DNA of 11,478 nt from Candidatus Wallbacteria bacterium (GTDB taxonomy: Bacteria; Muiribacteriota; UBA6191; JACPRK01). A program made the position numbers and the translations under genes. The stretch is from assembly GCA_016199905.1 (NCBI GenBank), contig JACQFU010000493.1, positions 1 to 11,478 on the forward strand, read 5' to 3'. Below, piece after piece: positions 7,901 to 11,478 of this stretch (position 1 is the stretch's first letter; every line of letters starts with the position of its first letter). The notes below the pieces were generated by a model that searched no databases, was not told where the DNA came from, and saw nothing but the letters and a program-made list of their open reading frames with translations.

Positions 7901-8209
7901 GGACAGGAAGGGATGATCCGGATCCTGCGGTTGCCCGGCGCCGAGCTGGTCGCATCGCTCGATGCCGGCGGTCGGGAGGTCTCCGCGCTGGCCTTCTCTC
8001 CGGACGGCGCTCGGCTCGTCTCGAGCGGCAGCAACGACGTGCACGTCTGGGACCTGTCGGCGATTGTCGACCCGGCGCCAGTCGTCGCCCGCCTGGAGGC
8101 CGCCTCGTTCTTCGAACAATCGGAGGACGGGATGACCCTGGCGCCTCTCCCGCTAGGCCGCGTCCCGGCGCCGAGGTTCCCGGCCTGGCACCGGTTCGGC
8201 GCTCGGTGA
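4985..8209 (+). CDS. Ser/Thr protein kinase with a membrane segment and WD40 repeats (PknB-like)
   Basis: A 1074-residue protein. Residues ~61-325 are a canonical Hanks-type kinase: Gly loop GEGGMG (68-73), VAVK with K90, HRDLKPEN (192-199), DWG in place of DFG (D212), GTQGYAAPEQ (231-240) and DVYSLGIVLFEMLAG (255-268). A hydrophobic span at about 353-370 is the single membrane segment; the kinase half should be cytoplasmic. A helical linker (380-440) leads into ~575 residues of WD40 repeats, with ends such as TWD (562), LWD (646), LWD (729), LWN (771), LWD (939) and VWD (1021) and many FSPDGR turns. The length suits about fourteen blades, i.e. two propellers. Several central blades (about 780-900) are poorly conserved. 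WD40 halves usually bind proteins, so this part could sense a signal or recruit substrates. The frame is open upstream to 4754, but that overlaps the preceding gene and the ATG at 4985 has the -10-like box. It is the last gene of the co-directional block. Confidence 0.93.
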   Translation: MPGDDETPGRTLDLYEGLDAAAASPGVVAPGPAPEANRSDASFDWIESLWTDFPRAIRERYRPVKLIGEGGMGVVIEAEDLELARTVAVKGLRDPARGSREEDRARQGREARLNARLTHPNILPVFDIWNDHRGNPWCAMLRVPGDTPTLARRLEELRDQGDFDRRPISALLQTFLQICRAISYAHGRGVLHRDLKPENILIGPTGEALVADWGLAASGDPADGQLSDLVGTQGYAAPEQLGLLGPPRADERSDVYSLGIVLFEMLAGRRHSDPRTRASPNVEPPNLATPARLPAELRRIVQRAAAWRPEDRFPSADALMRALDAYLGHGLVEGMEYSPGERLAKLLRARPGLSATVVVLLIVAPLWAITHLRDAGMTRRNLLEANKFLARAETGWAAFARGSGQAEVAEHHLAKAFRALAECRPGTLLPPAAYTFLAGERPLSRLVWACTLDWQPIVVRFGPEERSVAAASSAGFLELALPSGDVAARTRLDLGDCWNASLSPDGRLLATAGADRVLRLIAVPGGKPAARFSAQESPFWACGFGPDSRWIATGCFDGTVRTWDVQTGRKLASYEGCTTMVWVLSVSPDGRFIAVGNADREVCVWETASRRLAHRLRGHRATVQALTFTPNSQALASSADDATILLWDMASGRQVESIPTERMATRIAFTRDASVMAFGDSDSSIRVRSMRERRELGRLVGHAAWLYALDFSGDGRLLVSGSKDRTLRLWDVSQRVQDPAFRGHSAPIDALAFDRAGTRLATAGRDHTIRLWNFPKGSSAATAMPVTHGVGDLAFDGRGELLALTALRNGAEVLTASRNACRTLALPAAGRIDFLQFDRTTERFAVGESGGVSEIFETESLRKLLRLQEPGGDTLSVTFSPDGRTLAACGTYRDVILYHADDPRPWRRMKGPITTVMGLAFSPDGSQLASCGEDGDVWLWDVTRGTGTRVTRHEGRPRCAAFSPDGRTLASGGQEGMIRILRLPGAELVASLDAGGREVSALAFSPDGARLVSSGSNDVHVWDLSAIVDPAPVVARLEAASFFEQSEDGMTLAPLPLGRVPAPRFPAWHRFGAR

Positions 8210-8232
8210 GGCCACGCGTGGGGCGACATCGG

Positions 8233-8248
8233 GGGCGGCAATCCGCCC
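8233..8248. terminator. GC-rich hairpin between convergent genes
   Basis: GGGCGG, a four-base loop (CAAT), and CCGCCC form a perfect six-pair stem in the 46-base gap between the kinase stop and the lon stop. There is no T-run on either side, so it is at best a weak or Rho-assisted bidirectional terminator. Confidence 0.4.
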
Positions 8249-8255
8249 GACGGCC

Positions 8256-10682
<2,427 letters not shown>

Positions 10683-10684
10683 TT

Positions 10685-10691
10685 CTCCTCC
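10685..10691 (-). promoter_or_regulatory. Shine-Dalgarno site of lon
   Basis: On the minus strand GGAGGAG precedes the ATG at 10682, with its GGAGG core four bases from the start. It fixes the lon start, in contrast to the two leaderless-looking genes at 3940 and 4985. Confidence 0.8.
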
Positions 10692-10706
10692 TAGGTCCCT
10701 GGACGC

Positions 10707-10736
10707 ACTCTAGTGGAAAGTACCCCCGCCGGGCAA
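10707..10736 (-). promoter_or_regulatory. Probable sigma-70-type promoter of lon
   Basis: Reading the minus strand, TTGCCC (10731-10736) is followed after 18 bases by TAGAGT (10707-10712), with the lon ribosome site about 15 bases further on. Both hexamers are fair matches to the -35 and -10 consensus. No heat-shock operator such as CIRCE was seen. Confidence 0.45.
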
Positions 10737-10960
10737 GGACGCACGTGGCGCCCTAATCCCGCAGGTTCGCATCTGATGGGCATCGAACAGCCGAATCCCG
10801 AATGGAGGTGCGGCTTGCAGGGGCCCGGCATGCCGCGCTCGCCGCGGCCGGAGGCGGCGACGGCAAGGTGTGCCCCTGTCGGCTTTGGGGCCTGCCGGAG
10901 TAACTTGCCCGCCATTCTGGAAATGGACCCAGGTGTGAGGACCCGTTTCGTGATGGGAAG

Positions 10961-10980
10961 GCAGCGGAGGTCAGCGGAGG
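10961..10980 (+). repeat. Two tandem copies of a 10-base unit
   Basis: Two adjacent units share the nine bases CAGCGGAGG (10962-10970 and 10972-10980), differing only in the first base of the unit (G versus T). Such a short duplication may be slippage or a remnant of an insertion event. Confidence 0.6.
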
Positions 10981-11008
10981 GGCGACTATTCTGCGGAGGC
11001 ATCGCCAG

Positions 11009-11018
11009 CCCCCCCCCC
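11009..11018 (+). repeat. Homopolymer of ten C
   Basis: An uninterrupted C10 tract, the longest homopolymer noticed in the window. It lies in non-coding sequence 36 bases past the transposase stop codon. Its length is prone to replication slippage and to sequencing error. Confidence 0.8.
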
Positions 11019-11053
11019 GAGTTTTCGCTTGGGCCGAAGTTGGACGGGGCCGG

Positions 11054-11478
11054 TCAGCCTTCGGTTTGGAGTACGGGCCCAACGGGGCTTTCCTGCCACA
11101 GGCGCTCCCGGCACCGACGACACAACTCGACCAGGTCGTCCACCCAGGGCAGTCTGAGCACCAACTGGCGGGTATGTTCGACGATGCGGCCCGCCTGGTT
11201 GAGCAGACGGTACCGCAGGGTTGCGGGCCGCCACTTCTGCATCGACGGTTGCAGTGCGGACGTTCCCACGTTTCCATCTCGAAACTCGTCGACCAGAATC
11301 ACGTTGGCCTCGGCCCAGACGACCCCATAGGGCTGATACCTGGGTTTCGGGTGTGTAGGGTCAAAACGGCGGTTCGGACCCGGATAAACCCTTTGTTGAT
11401 GCGGATCGCTCTCCTCCGAGGAGCCGAAAAGCGTAGGTACACGACTGAGATTGAGAGTCTTGACGAAGGCTGGCTTCG
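11054..11478 (-). pseudogene. IS1380-like transposase, C-terminal part, apparently with an internal deletion; cut by window edge
   Basis: On the minus strand the frame is open from the right edge to a stop at 11054-11056, giving ~141 residues. Two parts look familiar. RRFDPTHPKPRYQPYGVVWAE and VDEFRDGNVGTS resemble the part of IS1380-group DDE transposases around 'GRPSYHPLL...LRPGN'. WRPATLRYRLLNQAGRIVEH, then a basic RQLVLRLP, resembles the extreme C-terminus of the same proteins. In intact members these parts are separated by the rest of the catalytic domain, including a later acidic residue; here they are joined within about fifteen residues (near 11230-11265), so the middle seems deleted in frame. 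A GTG at 11302 could be read as a start but is internal to the longer frame. Identification is from memory of family patterns, so it could be another DDE family; whether the upstream part is intact cannot be seen. Confidence 0.55.

Larger units (their letters stand above)
10740..11053. other. Intergenic stretch without a recognisable gene
   Basis: Between the lon promoter and the transposase stop no reading frame looks like a protein: the open frames here are rich in Arg, Pro, Ser and Cys in the manner of shadows in GC-rich DNA. The stretch holds a short tandem repeat (10961-10980) and a run of ten C (11009-11018). It probably contains the end of the insertion element, but I could not find a terminal inverted repeat. 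Confidence 0.5.

Noticed and set aside
8212..8221. CCACGCGTGG, a perfect 10-base palindrome after the WD40 kinase stop
   Set aside because: It has no loop space for a good hairpin and occurs once, so neither a terminator nor an operator can be supported.
10753..11277. A 174-residue minus-strand open frame upstream of lon
   Set aside because: It overlaps the transposase frame, is rich in Cys, Arg, Ser and Pro, and has no motif.

Overview
This is a GC-rich bacterial window (roughly two thirds G+C by eye). All recognisable genes use ordinary bacterial starts and Shine-Dalgarno sites, except three whose starts are unusual (see findings). Large Ser/Thr kinases with a membrane anchor and WD40 repeats, and leaderless-looking -10 boxes set against start codons, would fit Acidobacteriota, Planctomycetota or Myxococcota. 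I lean weakly to Acidobacteriota, but nothing here proves a phylum.

Layout. 2-808 (+) is the C-terminal end of a molybdenum hydroxylase large subunit (isoquinoline 1-oxidoreductase / xanthine dehydrogenase type), cut by the window edge. 909-8209 (+) holds five close-packed genes on one strand: a von Willebrand A (VWA) protein (909-1751), a PP2C-like phosphatase (about 1822-2571), a divergent membrane-anchored protein kinase (2571-3896), a multi-pass membrane protein with a zinc ribbon at each end (3940-4938), and a 1074-residue Ser/Thr kinase with one membrane segment and about fourteen WD40 repeats (4985-8209). Convergent to these is lon (8256-10682, -), a full-length ATP-dependent protease with its own promoter and ribosome site. 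The right edge (11054-11478, -) carries the 3' end of what looks like an IS1380-like transposase, apparently with its middle missing; 10740-11053 has no convincing gene.

How the genes may work together. VWA + PP2C + divergent kinase is the composition of the YegL/YegK/YegI set of E. coli and of the 'TerY-P' triads described in stress-response islands: a metal-dependent binding scaffold, a phosphatase and a kinase that presumably act on a shared target. Here the triad is followed directly by two membrane proteins, one a putative metal-binding double-ribbon protein and the other a canonical receptor-like kinase with a WD40 sensor or scaffold half. I infer one membrane-associated phosphosignalling locus with two kinases and one phosphatase. 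The last two genes each have a -10-like box 6-7 bases before the start codon, so they may also be transcribed separately as leaderless mRNAs. Input signal and substrates cannot be read from the sequence.
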